From a bacterium HR19 (lineage in GTDB: Bacteria; Calescibacteriota; Calescibacteriia; Calescibacteriales; Calescibacteriaceae): a DNA stretch of 64,000 nucleotides. The notes under the pieces are model-generated. The model made no database searches and was not told the DNA's origin. It saw nothing but the letters and a program-made list of their open reading frames with translations. The number at the start of each line of letters is the position of its first letter. Position 1 is the first letter of the stretch. Position numbers and translations under genes: made by a program. Shown piece by piece: positions 51,874 to 59,814 of this stretch. The DNA is taken from the NCBI GenBank assembly GCA_002898315.1, contig BEHV01000004.1, positions 1 through 64,000 on the forward strand, written 5' to 3'.

Positions 51874-53502
51874 TCACTCTGATAGTAAAACAATTTCGTG
51901 GTTCTTGAATTCAAAAATATATATATCTTTTGAGTAAAGTATGAAGAGTTTCTCCCCCAAAAAAGCACACGAAACAGGAAGCTCAAATTGAGGGAACAAA
52001 AACTGCTGTCCAGATGAAGCAATAACTGGAGCGAGCTTCGCAAGAATCGCTCTACCACTCTTATCTACAAGAAAAGCAAAAACCCCTGAAAAATCAGTAT
52101 CCCCAAACCTGAACCTGCCAACAACAAAAACCCTTTTCATAACCTCCTCAGATTCTACAACAACAGGTCTGCCGTTGAACAAGAATTTTTCTCCCTTATT
52201 CAGCGAAACTTTGTCAAGGTCTAAACTCTCAATATCTGTAAGCTCAGAAGAATATTCTCTCAATGGATTCACCCTTATAATTTTCACATAACTTTCAGCT
52301 TCACACGAGTTCATAACCGACCACAGCACACCAGAATAAAAAGAAAATTTATCCCATTGAAAAGTGTTATCCTCCAACGCTTTTAGGAGATAGATGGAAT
52401 TAGAAGGTATAATAAAATCATCGGAAAGGTTTCCTCCCCAGAGAACTGCACTGTTCTGATCGAATGGAAATGACGAAGGATCAACAACACTCAGAGGAGA
52501 AACAGTCCCAGAAGGTACTACGACATCCCAGATAAGCTTCTGATCTTGAACTTTGAAGATAGGAATTTTTGTCATCTCAATTCTCGCAAACCTACCGTTT
52601 TTTATAGCATAGTCAAAGTTTCTTGAATACAGCTTTATTCCTCCGAGGACAGCGAAACTGTTGTTAATTCTTACCACCTTGTGCTTCAAGACACCAAAAC
52701 CGAAGAAACCGTTAGAACCAAATGGTATGAGGTTTCCTTCGCTGGTCATCATGTCAAAACTTCCGTCTTTTCTTATAAATATGGGAATATCTGCTGAAAC
52801 TCCTCCAGCAACACCACCTATCGCAATAAACTTCTCTCCATCGTATATCAGTTGAGCACCAGATAACGGAGGGACAGAATCAGAGATAAGGTCCAGAACA
52901 AAAGCTCCTTCCCCGCCTAATTCACGGACTTTATAAAAACCCGGAAACACAACAAAAAGATTCTCTCCATCAGAAGCCAAAGAGAAGAAAATATTTTCAA
53001 GAGGAATACGTCCGATGAATTTCCCAGAAGTCCCTGGCACATCAAGAGTTGTAACCTCAACAACATTTGAGACAAACGAAGAATTTCCTGCTTTATCCCA
53101 CAAACGGACCGCTGCAAAATAACGCGTTTTTGGATTCAAGTTCTTTATAAATATTCTCACCTTCTTTCCCGCAGAAGGAGGTCTGGGGACCTCTGGATAC
53201 TCAATTCCCAGAGCTTCAAAATTTTTCTCCGGCTCAAGAGCAAATCTTTCGTCTTGTGAGTATCTCAGCTCTATTCTTTCTGCTCTGCCGGTTCTGAGGT
53301 CATCGCCCGTAGCAGTAAACTCAACCTCAAAACCGAAAAAATCTACTTTCTTGACCGTTAGGTCTGACGGAGTAGCTGGAGGAATTTTATCTTCAAAAAA
53401 AGGAGATGAGCATGAAAAAGACACCAACACAATAAGAATAGAAAGAAAAGATGCAAATCTACATCTCTTAAAAGTTTGCACTTTTTCATTTGCGTAGACC
53501 AT
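51874..53502 (-). CDS. Lipoprotein with fibronectin-type domain
   Basis: A 542-residue lipoprotein: n-region, hydrophobic stretch and lipobox VSFSC with Cys31. Residues about 40-155 hold a fibronectin III-like fold (PPATPSDLTVKKVDFFGFEV, LNPKTRYFAAVRLWDKAGNS). The remaining 380 residues alternate short hydrophobic strands and Asp/Gly/Asn turns, as in a beta-propeller or other repeat fold, but no family is recognisable. The N-terminus is long (about 12 residues before the hydrophobic part); the ATG at 53502 could be replaced by a later one. It converges with sufU, leaving four bases. Confidence 0.75.
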   Translation of the reverse strand: MVYANEKVQTFKRCRFASFLSILIVLVSFSCSSPFFEDKIPPATPSDLTVKKVDFFGFEVEFTATGDDLRTGRAERIELRYSQDERFALEPEKNFEALGIEYPEVPRPPSAGKKVRIFIKNLNPKTRYFAAVRLWDKAGNSSFVSNVVEVTTLDVPGTSGKFIGRIPLENIFFSLASDGENLFVVFPGFYKVRELGGEGAFVLDLISDSVPPLSGAQLIYDGEKFIAIGGVAGGVSADIPIFIRKDGSFDMMTSEGNLIPFGSNGFFGFGVLKHKVVRINNSFAVLGGIKLYSRNFDYAIKNGRFARIEMTKIPIFKVQDQKLIWDVVVPSGTVSPLSVVDPSSFPFDQNSAVLWGGNLSDDFIIPSNSIYLLKALEDNTFQWDKFSFYSGVLWSVMNSCEAESYVKIIRVNPLREYSSELTDIESLDLDKVSLNKGEKFLFNGRPVVVESEEVMKRVFVVGRFRFGDTDFSGVFAFLVDKSGRAILAKLAPVIASSGQQFLFPQFELPVSCAFLGEKLFILYSKDIYIFEFKNHEIVLLSE

Positions 53503-53641
53503 ACTTTTTTATTTCTCAGCTGATACAAAATTAATTTAATGCATGAATACCATTTTTTCAAACCCCACTTCTTACATTCATTGAGAAAAGAATAAAACAG
53601 GTATTCAGAAGGAACTGGGGGTTAGCTCTGAAAAATTTTGA

Positions 53642-54949
53642 CTACCCATTTTTTTCGTTCGCGAGTTTTTCATTATTATGCATATTTCTCTCAACACCAG
53701 CAAGAGTTCCAAGAAGCAACCAGAACATTTCAGATGTCTGAAGAATAACAAAGGTATTAGCTCCAATCATATGAAATAAGATAGAAACAAACCATGAGAA
53801 AAGTCCAAATGAGAACGAGAAAAGGAATTCACTACCGTATGCAAGCCGATTTGTTCGTTTCAAGAATTTAAAAATTCTGTAGAGCAAGATAAGAAAGATG
53901 ATAAGTCCAGCGGTTCCGCCTTCTCCCCAAACTCTCAGATACTGACTATCCATAAGACCAACTCCAAGTATTCCAAAGCCAAATATGGGACTTTCAGGAA
54001 GTTGCTCAAAGATAAAATACTTCCATCTTTCCCATCTCACAAAAAGAGAGCTTTCAACATATACACTTCCAAGTATTTTACCTCCACCTGTTCCTTCAAA
54101 AGTGTATTTTATTCTATCAATAACATAATCTGGTACAATAAATGGGAAGACCACGATCAAGACAAGAACCGAGATGAAAAAAGAAGTTTTTCTTATATAA
54201 AATAGGGAAAAAATAAGCCAAGCCACTCCCGCAAGATATGAGGCACGGGAGAGAGTTCTGAAATAAACAACAGCAGAAAGAGCGAAAATGATAATGAGCA
54301 ATACTTTCTTATAACCTTTTGAAGAGAGTATGAAAGGGAAAGAAATAGCCATAATACCAAGAGAGAATATTCCGACATTTTCTCTTCCGCCGTATTCTTT
54401 ATGAAAGGGAAATCTGACCTCATTACCAATTTTTCCTTTCATGATTTCTGGTATCCAGTATAAAAGCGCAAGCGAGACACCGATAAAAAAACCGAGAGCA
54501 ACAAGTTTAGCATCAGATTCTCCTCTCACAAAAGAATATGCAAGTATGAAATAAAAAAAGTACTGAGCATATTTGAGGTAAAAAAGTATAACCCCCTTCC
54601 AATTATATATGTTCAGGTGGAGAAATGTAGAAATTCCATATAAGAGGAAGAGGAAGATAATTATATTAGATATTTTAAACCCCTCTCCTCCCTTTGGGAT
54701 ACTAAATCCTCTCAAAGCCCAAGAGATAAGAGTCATAACAAAAAATATATCTTCAAATCTCAGCGTTATATCTCTGACATGCGTCTGTCCGACGACGACA
54801 GAAGGAGAAATAGGAATAAGCATAGAGATAAAGAAAATTCCCAAATGTGGTTTGAGTATGATAAGTGGAAGAAATAAAGAGAAAGTGACAAAAATTATAG
54901 GTAAGTAGTATTTCAATATCTGTCCTATTGATTCTTCGGTGATTTCCAT
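53642..54949 (-). CDS. O-antigen ligase-like polytopic membrane protein
   Basis: A 435-residue protein with about 11-12 hydrophobic segments. A long periplasmic loop between segments, about 285-340, carries RWERWKYFIFEQLPESPIFG then FGILGVGLMDSQYLRVWGEG, which is the PFam Wzy_C-like pattern seen in WaaL ligases and Wzy polymerases. Those enzymes join or polymerise undecaprenyl-linked glycan. It fits the glycosyltransferases and rfbC in this window. A TATAAA box lies 10 bases before the ATG with no strong ribosome site. Confidence 0.75.
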   Translation of the reverse strand: MEITEESIGQILKYYLPIIFVTFSLFLPLIILKPHLGIFFISMLIPISPSVVVGQTHVRDITLRFEDIFFVMTLISWALRGFSIPKGGEGFKISNIIIFLFLLYGISTFLHLNIYNWKGVILFYLKYAQYFFYFILAYSFVRGESDAKLVALGFFIGVSLALLYWIPEIMKGKIGNEVRFPFHKEYGGRENVGIFSLGIMAISFPFILSSKGYKKVLLIIIFALSAVVYFRTLSRASYLAGVAWLIFSLFYIRKTSFFISVLVLIVVFPFIVPDYVIDRIKYTFEGTGGGKILGSVYVESSLFVRWERWKYFIFEQLPESPIFGFGILGVGLMDSQYLRVWGEGGTAGLIIFLILLYRIFKFLKRTNRLAYGSEFLFSFSFGLFSWFVSILFHMIGANTFVILQTSEMFWLLLGTLAGVERNMHNNEKLANEKNG

Positions 54950-55058
54950 CTTAAAAAATTTTATACTTTGAGGGAGAAAAGAGTTTATTTTTTAGGTCTG
55001 GAAAAAATTTATTTTTGATGCAAATTTATTCTTTTGGACTTGATTTTAATTGAGATAT

Positions 55059-55421
55059 ATGAAGAAGTTGAGCGTTTTTTTATTTTTCTTGTGGAGCGGT
55101 AGCGTGATTTTTAATGCAAGCAGACCGTCAAAACTTCCAGAACTCGGCATAGAAAACCTTGATAAACTAATACACTTTTTGTATTATATACCCGGTGGTT
55201 TCTTTTGTTTCTTATATCTTAACCGATACGAAGTGAGATCAAAAAAGCTTTCTTTTCTTCTCTGTATAATCATATCATTAGTTGATGAATTTATTCAGTC
55301 GTTCATACCCGGAAGACATTCAGATATTTTTGATGTTTTTGCGGATTCGCTCGGAATAGCTCTTGGAATTCTCCTAGGAAGCATAAGAACAAAAAGCGAG
55401 AATGTCAAAGAGAAAATTTGA
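55059..55421 (+). CDS. VanZ-family membrane protein
   Basis: A 120-residue protein (start ATG 55059; TTG at 55050 is an alternative) with four hydrophobic segments. LDKLIHFLYYIPGGFFCFLY near 37 and ISLVDEFIQSFIPGRHSDIF near 82 then DVFADSLGIALGILLG fit the VanZ fold, in which Asp-Glu and the R-x-x-D pair are the conserved polar residues. VanZ-like proteins have been linked to glycopeptide tolerance, but the family function is unclear. No other van gene is seen. Confidence 0.85.
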   Translation: MKKLSVFLFFLWSGSVIFNASRPSKLPELGIENLDKLIHFLYYIPGGFFCFLYLNRYEVRSKKLSFLLCIIISLVDEFIQSFIPGRHSDIFDVFADSLGIALGILLGSIRTKSENVKEKI

Positions 55422-55479
55422 TTTGAAGTTCTGCGTAAAAAGCCGAAGAAAACGAACTCAAAAACAGAAAAAGTAAGAG

Positions 55480-55510
55480 AAAATTTTTTGAAAAAATTTT
55501 TGTTTTTTTT
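55480..55510 (+). terminator. AT-only hairpin with T-run after the VanZ-like gene
   Basis: AAAATTTTTT at 55480-55489 and AAAAAATTTT at 55491-55500 are inverted copies, followed by a T-run to 55510. It lies after the VanZ-like stop and before speD. The stem has no GC pairs, so stability is low. Confidence 0.3.
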
Positions 55511-55610
55511 CATTTTGAACAAATAAAGTTAATAAATTAGTGAAAACAATTTTAAAAATTTTTTGTAATGAATTTTTTGGTAAAAAAAGGAAAGGGAGGT
55601 GAGGGAAAAG

Positions 55611-56051
55611 ATGGCAAAGAAGTTTCTGGGGATACATGTAATCGCAGAACTTCACGGATGCAACCCAGAAATACTTAACAATCCCGAACTTATCACTCAA
55701 ATACTGCTCAAAGCAGCAAAAGACGCAAAAGTCACAGTAGTAGATTACATCACAAAAAAGTTTGAGCCACAGGGAGTATCAGCAGTAGTAGTTATATCTG
55801 AATCACACATAACAATACACACATGGCCTGAAATAGAATACGCTGCGCTTGATTTTTACACCTGCGGTGAAGAGGACCCAGAAAAAGCGGTAAGAGAAAT
55901 AGCAAAAGAGCTGGGAACAAGAGAGATGACAATTTTCAAGGCAACAAGAGGAAATATAAGCAAAATAAAAAAGATCTTGAAACAGAAGAAAGAAAACGGA
56001 GACGATGAGAAAAATGAAGCAAGAGCAAAACAAATCCAAGTTTTACTTTGA
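55611..56051 (+). CDS. speD: S-adenosylmethionine decarboxylase proenzyme
   Basis: SpeD decarboxylates AdoMet to the aminopropyl donor for polyamine synthesis; it self-cleaves to form a pyruvoyl group. The 146-residue protein has ISESHITIHTWPE with the expected Glu64-Ser65 cleavage pair and His70, and FYTCG with Cys85: the residues of class 1B enzymes. I chose the ATG at 55611: GGGAGGT (55594-55600) precedes it, and the GTG at 55599 lies inside that site. A 20-residue Lys/Asp-rich C-terminal tail exceeds the usual 120-130 residue size. It overlaps speE by about 38-47 bases. Confidence 0.95.
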   Translation: MAKKFLGIHVIAELHGCNPEILNNPELITQILLKAAKDAKVTVVDYITKKFEPQGVSAVVVISESHITIHTWPEIEYAALDFYTCGEEDPEKAVREIAKELGTREMTIFKATRGNISKIKKILKQKKENGDDEKNEARAKQIQVLL

Positions 56052-56925
56052 TTGGACAGATAAATCATCTGGTTTTTTCTATGCCCTGAAAGAAATAATA
56101 ATCTCAAAAAAGAGCAATTATCAGCAGATAGATTTAGTTGTTCTTGAAGAGGTCGGATTAACTCTTATTTTAGACGGTAAAGTTCAGATAGCTGAACTTG
56201 ATGAATTTATATACCATGAGGTTATAACACATATACCAGCTATAACTGTTGGCAAGGTTGAAAATGTTCTGATAGTAGGAGGTGGAGATGGTTGCGCTCT
56301 AAGAGAAATCTTAAAATACGATACCTTAAAAAGATGTGTTCTTGTTGATATAGATAGAGACGTTGTTGAGATTTCAAAGGAGTATCTCAATCACATAAAT
56401 CGCGGTGCATTCTTTGACCCAAGAGTTGAGGTCATATTTGAAGACGGTAGAAAATTTTTAGAAAGAACAAGCGAAAAATTTGATGTCATAATAATAGATA
56501 CCGTTGACCCTCTTGAATATGGTCCGTCTTATCTTCTCTTTACAAAAGAATTCATGGAAGTAGTCAAATCAAGGTTAGAAGATAACGGCATAGTTGCTAT
56601 ACAATCGAACACAATTTTTCTGGGCGGTTCAAAATTTCTCCTCGCGATGTATAAGACATTGGAACGAGTTTTTCCAAAAGTTTCTTTCGCATGGACATAT
56701 CTCAAATCATTCATGTTGAGCTGGGCTTTCACATTCGGCTGTAAAGGAAGAACCCCAGAGGAAGTTCCTTATGAAGAAATAGAAAAAGTTCTGAAAAAAA
56801 TAGATACAAGGTATTTGACTCCCGAAGTTTTCAGGGCTTGCATAGCAAAACCGAAATTTTTCATTGAAGATATAAAAAAGTTTGAAGAGATAATTACCGA
56901 CTCAAACCCGGTTTTTGTTTACTGA
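56005..56925 (+). CDS. speE: Polyamine aminopropyltransferase (spermidine synthase)
   Basis: SpeE moves the aminopropyl group from decarboxylated AdoMet to putrescine or a related polyamine. The 306-residue protein has the class I motif VLIVGGGDGCALREIL near 89, the acidic pair CVLVDIDRDVVEI near 111, FEDGRKFLERTSEKFDVII near 145 and the catalytic Asp in IDTVDPLEYGP. The substrate cannot be inferred; thermophiles often use it for longer or branched polyamines. The first ATG at 56005 overlaps the end of speD; an ATG at 56014 is also possible. It forms a pair with speD, so both are probably translated from one message. Confidence 0.94.
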   Translation: MRKMKQEQNKSKFYFDWTDKSSGFFYALKEIIISKKSNYQQIDLVVLEEVGLTLILDGKVQIAELDEFIYHEVITHIPAITVGKVENVLIVGGGDGCALREILKYDTLKRCVLVDIDRDVVEISKEYLNHINRGAFFDPRVEVIFEDGRKFLERTSEKFDVIIIDTVDPLEYGPSYLLFTKEFMEVVKSRLEDNGIVAIQSNTIFLGGSKFLLAMYKTLERVFPKVSFAWTYLKSFMLSWAFTFGCKGRTPEEVPYEEIEKVLKKIDTRYLTPEVFRACIAKPKFFIEDIKKFEEIITDSNPVFVY

Positions 56926-56969
56926 TGGCTATTTTGAAATCTGCTTCTTCAGAACCTGATTATTTTATT

Positions 56970-56999
56970 TTTACGATTATAAGACGGTGGTGATATTAT
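56970..56999 (+). promoter_or_regulatory. Possible promoter of tRNA-Leu
   Basis: TTTACG (56970-56975) and TATTAT (56994-56999) are 18 bases apart with TG two bases before the -10 box (TGATATTAT). RNA would start near 57006, about 25 bases before the tRNA. The -35 box is weak. Confidence 0.4.
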
Positions 57000-57031
57000 T
57001 TTTTTATTTTGGTTTTCAGGTAGAGCTTTTT

Positions 57032-57117
57032 GCCGGGGTGGCGGAATGGCAGACGCGGGAGACTCAAAATCTCCTGGGGTTTAAATCCCCGTGCGGGTTC
57101 AAGTCCCGCCCCCGGCA
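57032..57117 (+). tRNA. tRNA-Leu (anticodon CAA)
   Basis: Acceptor stem GCCGGGG pairs with CCCCGGC (57110-57116), the discriminator is A117, the D stem is GCG/CGC, the anticodon stem is GGAGA/TCTCC around loop CTCAAAA with anticodon CAA, a long variable arm (TGGGGTTTAAATCCCC) follows and the T stem is GCGGG/CCCGC with loop TTCAAGT. The long variable arm and CAA identify tRNA-Leu reading UUG. CCA is not encoded (the next bases are CAA), so it must be added after processing. Confidence 0.95.
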
Positions 57118-57228
57118 CAAAAAAATTTGAACAGATATTCAATTTTTTTCTGTTTTTTACAGCACTTTTTCCACAGATTTTAAAATTCAAAATTGAAAAA
57201 TAAAAAATAAAAAAGGAGGTTAGCAGTT

Positions 57229-57654
57229 ATGGCAACTGGAAAAAGTCCAGACCAGCTCAGAAAGGAAGTAGAAGAGGCGGCAAAAGCAGGAGATAGGAAA
57301 AAAGTGTTTGAACTCGGCAAAGACGCAGACCCCGAAGAAGTATATACAATCATACTCCCAACAGCAGCTAATGCAAGCGCAGAGACCCAACAGAAAATCC
57401 AAGGAATGAATGCAGTAGTAAAATTCGTAATAGAAGGAGCAGGAACATACTACCTCAAAATAAGTAATGGAAAAGTAGAGGGTGGAAAAGGTGAGCCTCC
57501 ATCTCCTCCAAACGCAACAATCACTCAAAGCTTAGATACTTTCAGAAAAATACAGGCAAGACAACTTGACCCTCAAATGGCTTTCATGCAAGGATTACTC
57601 AAAATATCGGGAGATATGGGAGTTATAATGAGGTTGGCTCAACTTATGAGATAA
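57229..57654 (+). CDS. SCP2 sterol-binding-domain protein
   Basis: A 141-residue protein of the SCP2 (sterol carrier protein) fold. The first 45 residues are a helical, charged extension; the SCP2 domain then shows MNAVVKFVIEGAGTYYLKIS, VEGGKGEPPSPPNATITQSL and FRKIQARQLDPQMAFMQGLL followed by KISGDMGVI. In this family the pocket binds lipids or acyl chains. AAAGGAGGT (57212-57220) is eight bases before the ATG, one of the best ribosome sites in the window, implying high expression. It follows the tRNA gene and precedes recO on the same strand. Confidence 0.88.
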   Translation: MATGKSPDQLRKEVEEAAKAGDRKKVFELGKDADPEEVYTIILPTAANASAETQQKIQGMNAVVKFVIEGAGTYYLKISNGKVEGGKGEPPSPPNATITQSLDTFRKIQARQLDPQMAFMQGLLKISGDMGVIMRLAQLMR

Positions 57655-57662
57655 AAAAAGAA

Positions 57663-57728
57663 AAGGAGGGGGAAAATGAATAAAATGAAGAAAAATTAAA
57701 AATCACTCAAACCAGATTCCCCCTCCTT
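57663..57728 (+). other. SD/anti-SD inverted repeat enclosing a seven-codon ORF, before recO
   Basis: AAGGAGGGGGAA (57663-57674) and TTCCCCCTCCTT (57717-57728) are perfect 12-base inverted copies. The left arm is a near-consensus Shine-Dalgarno site, three bases before the end of a gap of ideal length to an ATG at 57676 (six bases after AGGAGG). That ATG opens a seven-codon ORF (MNKMKKN, stop 57697-57699) inside the 42-base loop. The right arm equals the 16S anti-SD. It could be a terminator or a translation switch; no T-run follows it. RecO starts 10 bases further and has no ribosome site of its own. Confidence 0.6.
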
Positions 57729-57738
57729 CTCTCTCCAA

Positions 57739-58344
57739 ATGATTTTCAATGAAAGAGCAATAGTTCTATCAAAAAGAACAGGATACGGAGAAGATGTTTA
57801 TGTCTGTCTGATTGGAGAAAAAAGCGGAGTATTTTGGGCAGTAGCAAAAAGAGCAAGAAAAAGCAAAAAGAGATTTCTCAATATTTTAGAACCACCCTCA
57901 CTCATTTCTGCATACATAAGAAAAACAAAATTCTCAGATACGCTTATTCTTGAAAAAGCAGAGTTAGAAGATATTTTCTATAATATAAAGACATCTTTTG
58001 AAAAACTCCTCTGCACTTGGTTCGGAATTGAACTTGTAATGGCGTTTTCTTTTTCTCCTGATTGCTTCCAGAACCTTTTTGAATTTATAAATGACATCGC
58101 CTCTTCAGAAATGAGAACAGAAACACTAATAGAAAAAACATTGAATTTCTCTCTAAACCTTATTATAAAGGAAGGTTTTTCATCTGAAAGCGAGATAAAA
58201 AGAGAGAACATGGGCAACTCTCAAAAAGAGAAAATAGAATGGATAAGTAAGAAAATTGAAGAGATGTATGGGAAGAAACTCAAATTTGTTGGCATTTTAG
58301 AAAAACTTTACTCCGATAAAATCTACGATATAAATGCCTTGTAG
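57739..58344 (+). CDS. recO: DNA repair protein RecO
   Basis: RecO helps RecR load RecA at single-strand gaps. The 201-residue product has the N-terminal OB-fold pattern FNERAIVLSKRTGYGEDVYV, then AKRARKSKKRFLNILEPPSL near 35-54 (RNKG-like basic block), and a helical C-terminal part with FGIELVMAFSFSPDC. It is shorter than the usual 240-250 residues; the C-terminal zinc-finger part is absent, as in some other bacteria. It starts at the ATG at 57739 with no ribosome site, just after the hairpin. It converges with rpmC. Confidence 0.83.
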   Translation: MIFNERAIVLSKRTGYGEDVYVCLIGEKSGVFWAVAKRARKSKKRFLNILEPPSLISAYIRKTKFSDTLILEKAELEDIFYNIKTSFEKLLCTWFGIELVMAFSFSPDCFQNLFEFINDIASSEMRTETLIEKTLNFSLNLIIKEGFSSESEIKRENMGNSQKEKIEWISKKIEEMYGKKLKFVGILEKLYSDKIYDINAL

Positions 58345-58396
58345 CATGAGATTGAGAATTCAAGCACTTAACACGAACCAACAAGCAAAAAAATTT

Positions 58397-58627
58397 CTAC
58401 TTTTTGTAAGTGTTTTTCTCCTTTGAAATCTGCCTTTCACGAATAATAGTAAGTATTCTCGCTATTTCTTTTTTTGCATTTCTTATTTGTCCACTATTAC
58501 CTTTACCCTCAATTTTCACCAAACTTCTCAGAGCAAATAAAGTTCTTTTCAGCTCATCAACTCTGCGCAAAAGCTCCTCATCAGATAAATTCCTGAGTAT
58601 ATTCAACTCATCTCTTGCCTTTGACAT
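58397..58627 (-). CDS. rpmC: Large ribosomal subunit protein uL29
   Basis: uL29 is a two-helix protein beside the exit tunnel of the large subunit. The 76-residue product has LRNLSDEELLRRVDELKRTL, LFALRSLVKIEGKGNSGQIR and NAKKEIARILTIIRER, the typical two-helix plan ending in the IARI-x-T-x-x-R-E-R signature. I chose the ATG at 58627 because AAGGA stands seven bases upstream; the longer frame from 58666 has none. The loop between helices is IEGKGNSG. It lies alone here, not in its usual position between rplP and rpsQ. Confidence 0.88.
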   Translation of the reverse strand: MSKARDELNILRNLSDEELLRRVDELKRTLFALRSLVKIEGKGNSGQIRNAKKEIARILTIIRERQISKEKNTYKK

Positions 58628-58696
58628 AGTAGATTCCTTTATAAGAAATTTTCGCAGAAAAAGCAAAAAAACAAAAAATTGAGATGATATTGAAGT

Positions 58697-59806
58697 TCAA
58701 TCTTTTTCTGAAACAAGGTCTGGAAATTTTCTTTTAGTCCAATCAGGAATTATCTTTTGCTCGGACCTCTCAACAGAAAGGGAGTAAGGGGGGACGTTTT
58801 TTGTTATAGTAGAGCCAGCTCCTATATATGCGAATTTTTCTATCTTCAAAGGAGCAACGAGCATAGCACCCGACCCCACAAAAACCCCATCTTCAATTTC
58901 TGTCTGATTCTTTGCTCTTCCGTCCCAATTACATGTCACTGTCCCCGCTCCTATATTGACATTCTTTCCTATTCTGGCATCTCCGATATATGAAAAGTGC
59001 TGAATTTTTGTTCCTTCTCCTATCTCTGAATTTTTTATCTCAGCAAAGTTCCCGATCTTGGAGTTTTTGCGGACTATTACTTTTGGTCTCATTCTTGCGA
59101 AAGGTCCAACAGATACATCTTGCTCTATCTCTGCTCCCTCTAAATAAGAATAAGGCAAAATCTTGACCCTGTCGTGTATATTACAGTCAAAAACGAATAC
59201 TCCCTGACCTATCTCAACATCTCTTCCTATCTTACTTGAAATTATAAAGACATCCTTGTAAATAACGGTGCCCTCACCTACATCAGAGTCAAGCGAAATA
59301 AATGATTCATCTGGAGAGATGAAAAAGACACCTTTTTTCATAAGTTCATCGTTTTTAATTTTCTGGAGAATACGCCACGCTCTGCTCCAATCTTCTGGAT
59401 TTTTCATCCTGAAAGCATCGGAAGAAGAGAATAATTTCTGCACACTTTTAGAATCTTCTGGAGAAAAAGACACAGATACACTATCATCTGCGGTAGATAT
59501 GACAACTTCTTGATTTTTCAGCAAAAATTGTTGAAATACAGCAATTGAGATTTTCGTCAGAGTGTTGAGAACTTCATCAGATGGCGGTAAGAAAGTATCT
59601 TGAAAGATGAAAAAATGCAGGTCTCTTTTCTGGAAGCGAATTCCACTTTGCTCTAAATCTTTGAGTTTTTCAGAAAGTACTGGCTTTAATCTCTCAAGTG
59701 TTATCTTGGCGATCTGCTGAGTTGTCATACCGATCAGAGGAGGAAAACTTCTGCCACTATCTTTTATGTGAAGATAAAAGTTCATCTCATTTTCTTTTTC
59801 CTGCAT
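58697..59806 (-). CDS. GlmU-like left-handed beta-helix acetyltransferase with novel N-terminus
   Basis: The C-terminal half (about 160-369) is the GlmU acetyltransferase domain: hexapeptide repeats, GPFARMRPKVIVRKNSKIGN, FAEIKNSEIGEGTKIQHFSY with the catalytic His, GAGTVTCNWDGRAKNQTEIE and VAPLKIEKFAYIGAGSTITK. It should acetylate glucosamine-1-phosphate. The N-terminal 125 residues do not show the GlmU uridyltransferase motif (LAAGxGTRM) and instead hold FFIFQDTFLPPSDEVLNTLT and other unrelated blocks. So uridylation would need a separate enzyme. A promoter lies 9 bases upstream of the first ATG; MQEKENEMN gives an in-frame ATG at 59785 as well. Confidence 0.85.
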   Translation of the reverse strand: MQEKENEMNFYLHIKDSGRSFPPLIGMTTQQIAKITLERLKPVLSEKLKDLEQSGIRFQKRDLHFFIFQDTFLPPSDEVLNTLTKISIAVFQQFLLKNQEVVISTADDSVSVSFSPEDSKSVQKLFSSSDAFRMKNPEDWSRAWRILQKIKNDELMKKGVFFISPDESFISLDSDVGEGTVIYKDVFIISSKIGRDVEIGQGVFVFDCNIHDRVKILPYSYLEGAEIEQDVSVGPFARMRPKVIVRKNSKIGNFAEIKNSEIGEGTKIQHFSYIGDARIGKNVNIGAGTVTCNWDGRAKNQTEIEDGVFVGSGAMLVAPLKIEKFAYIGAGSTITKNVPPYSLSVERSEQKIIPDWTKRKFPDLVSEKD

Positions 59807-59814
59807 AATCTTTT

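Noticed and set aside
56996-57190. 64-residue ORF opposite the tRNA-Leu gene
   Set aside because: It is the reverse strand of a tRNA gene and contains the typical false peptide sequence produced by tRNA antisense.
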